From Nostoc sp. CHAB 5715 (GTDB lineage: Bacteria; Cyanobacteriota; Cyanobacteriia; Cyanobacteriales; Nostocaceae), in assembly GCF_020829685.1 (NCBI RefSeq), contig NZ_JAIVFR010000441.1, positions 1 through 5,919 on the forward strand: 5,919 nt of DNA, written 5' to 3'. A program made the position numbers and the translations under genes. The notes beneath the pieces were generated by a model. That model did no database searches. It had not been told where the DNA came from and saw only the letters and a program-made list of their open reading frames with translations. Each line of letters opens with the position of its first letter. The first letter of the stretch is position 1. Positions 5,630 to 5,919 of this stretch are shown in pieces.

Positions 5630-5919
5630 ATGACTCCGATTCCGAAAAGCGCAGCCCAGTTATATGAAACAGATTTTGTCGCATGGACAGAAAAAACTGT
5701 GCAACTCATTCGTGCTGGAGAATTTGGACAAGTAGACTGGGATGCTGTGATTGAGGAGATTGAAAGCTTGGGACGATCAGATCGCCGGGAGTTGAAAAGC
5801 CGCTTAGAAGTATTATTACAGCATTTGCTCAAATGGCAATATCAATCTAGTTTACGGAGTGGCTCTTGGCAAAATACCATTGATGAGCAACGCAACAAAA
5901 TTGTAGATTTTAGGCCCAT
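5630..5919 (+). CDS. DUF29 family protein, 3' end outside window
   Basis: The visible part is 96 codons from the ATG at 5630. The sequence follows the DUF29 pattern: LYETDFVAWTEKTVQLIRAG near residues 11-30, the acidic helix VIEEIESLGRSDRRELKSRL at about 41-60, then LLQHLLKWQYQ and SGSWQNTIDEQRNKI. It is all-helical with no signal or membrane segment. DUF29 proteins are very common and often multi-copy in cyanobacteria; their function is unknown to me, and nothing nearby suggests one. About 50 residues should remain beyond the edge. The upstream region is unusually long and repeat-filled. Confidence 0.9.
   Translation, partial: MTPIPKSAAQLYETDFVAWTEKTVQLIRAGEFGQVDWDAVIEEIESLGRSDRRELKSRLEVLLQHLLKWQYQSSLRSGSWQNTIDEQRNKIVDFRP

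Noticed and set aside
5227..5832. A 201-codon minus-strand frame crossing the 21-bp array and the DUF29 gene
   Set aside because: It runs antisense to a clear DUF29 gene, and its C-terminal half is only the repeat read backwards. The sequence has no family features.

Overview
The window looks like the chromosome of a filamentous, probably Nostocales-type, cyanobacterium. Six copies of the HIP1 octamer GCGATCGC occur in 5.9 kb. There are heptanucleotide tandem arrays of the short-tandem-repeat kind known from Nostoc and Anabaena, and several stretches resembling the short dispersed repeats of those genomes. The protein families seen (TM0106-type RecB nuclease, paired M16 peptidases, DUF4332, DUF29) are familiar in cyanobacteria. 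The assignment is inference; no 16S or other marker gene is present.

Left part (1-3711). A plus-strand RecB/TM0106-type nuclease enters from the left edge and stops early at 946, before the end of its RNase H-like domain. It runs tail-to-tail into a minus-strand pair of M16 peptidases, probably an operon: an active HxxEH member (1939-3711) followed by a non-catalytic member (870-1868). The second peptidase is also cut short. Recognisable sequence of both truncated genes ends at the same place, about 930-938, so this is a rearrangement breakpoint or an assembly chimera. The peptidase pair carries repeat DNA as well: about 108 bp of dispersed-type repeat in frame ahead of the first signal peptide, a 7-bp array in frame ahead of the second, and another dispersed-type repeat between the genes.

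Middle (3712-4726). A TetR-family regulator is divergent from the peptidase operon. The 149 bp between them hold three short perfect palindromes, which are candidate operators; one overlaps the regulator's start codon. The regulator's stop codon is the first base of a heptamer array, (GGGGAGT)n then (GGGGATT)n. An oppositely oriented CCCCACT-type array follows and contains the stop codon of the next, convergent gene. Together they form a large inverted repeat with strong G-quadruplex potential and could act as a two-way transcription stop.

Right part (4708-5919). A minus-strand DUF4332 (helix-hairpin-helix-like) gene is followed by a 475-bp gap. The gap holds an array of eight 21-bp units, most with a short palindromic core, then an imperfect 10-bp inverted repeat and a HIP1-containing repeat-like stretch. 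A DUF29 gene with a good ribosome binding site begins at 5630 and leaves the window at its right edge.

I found no convincing new multi-gene system. The most notable points are the double-truncation junction, the regularly spaced palindrome array, and repeat arrays that set the reading frame or stop codons of neighbouring genes.
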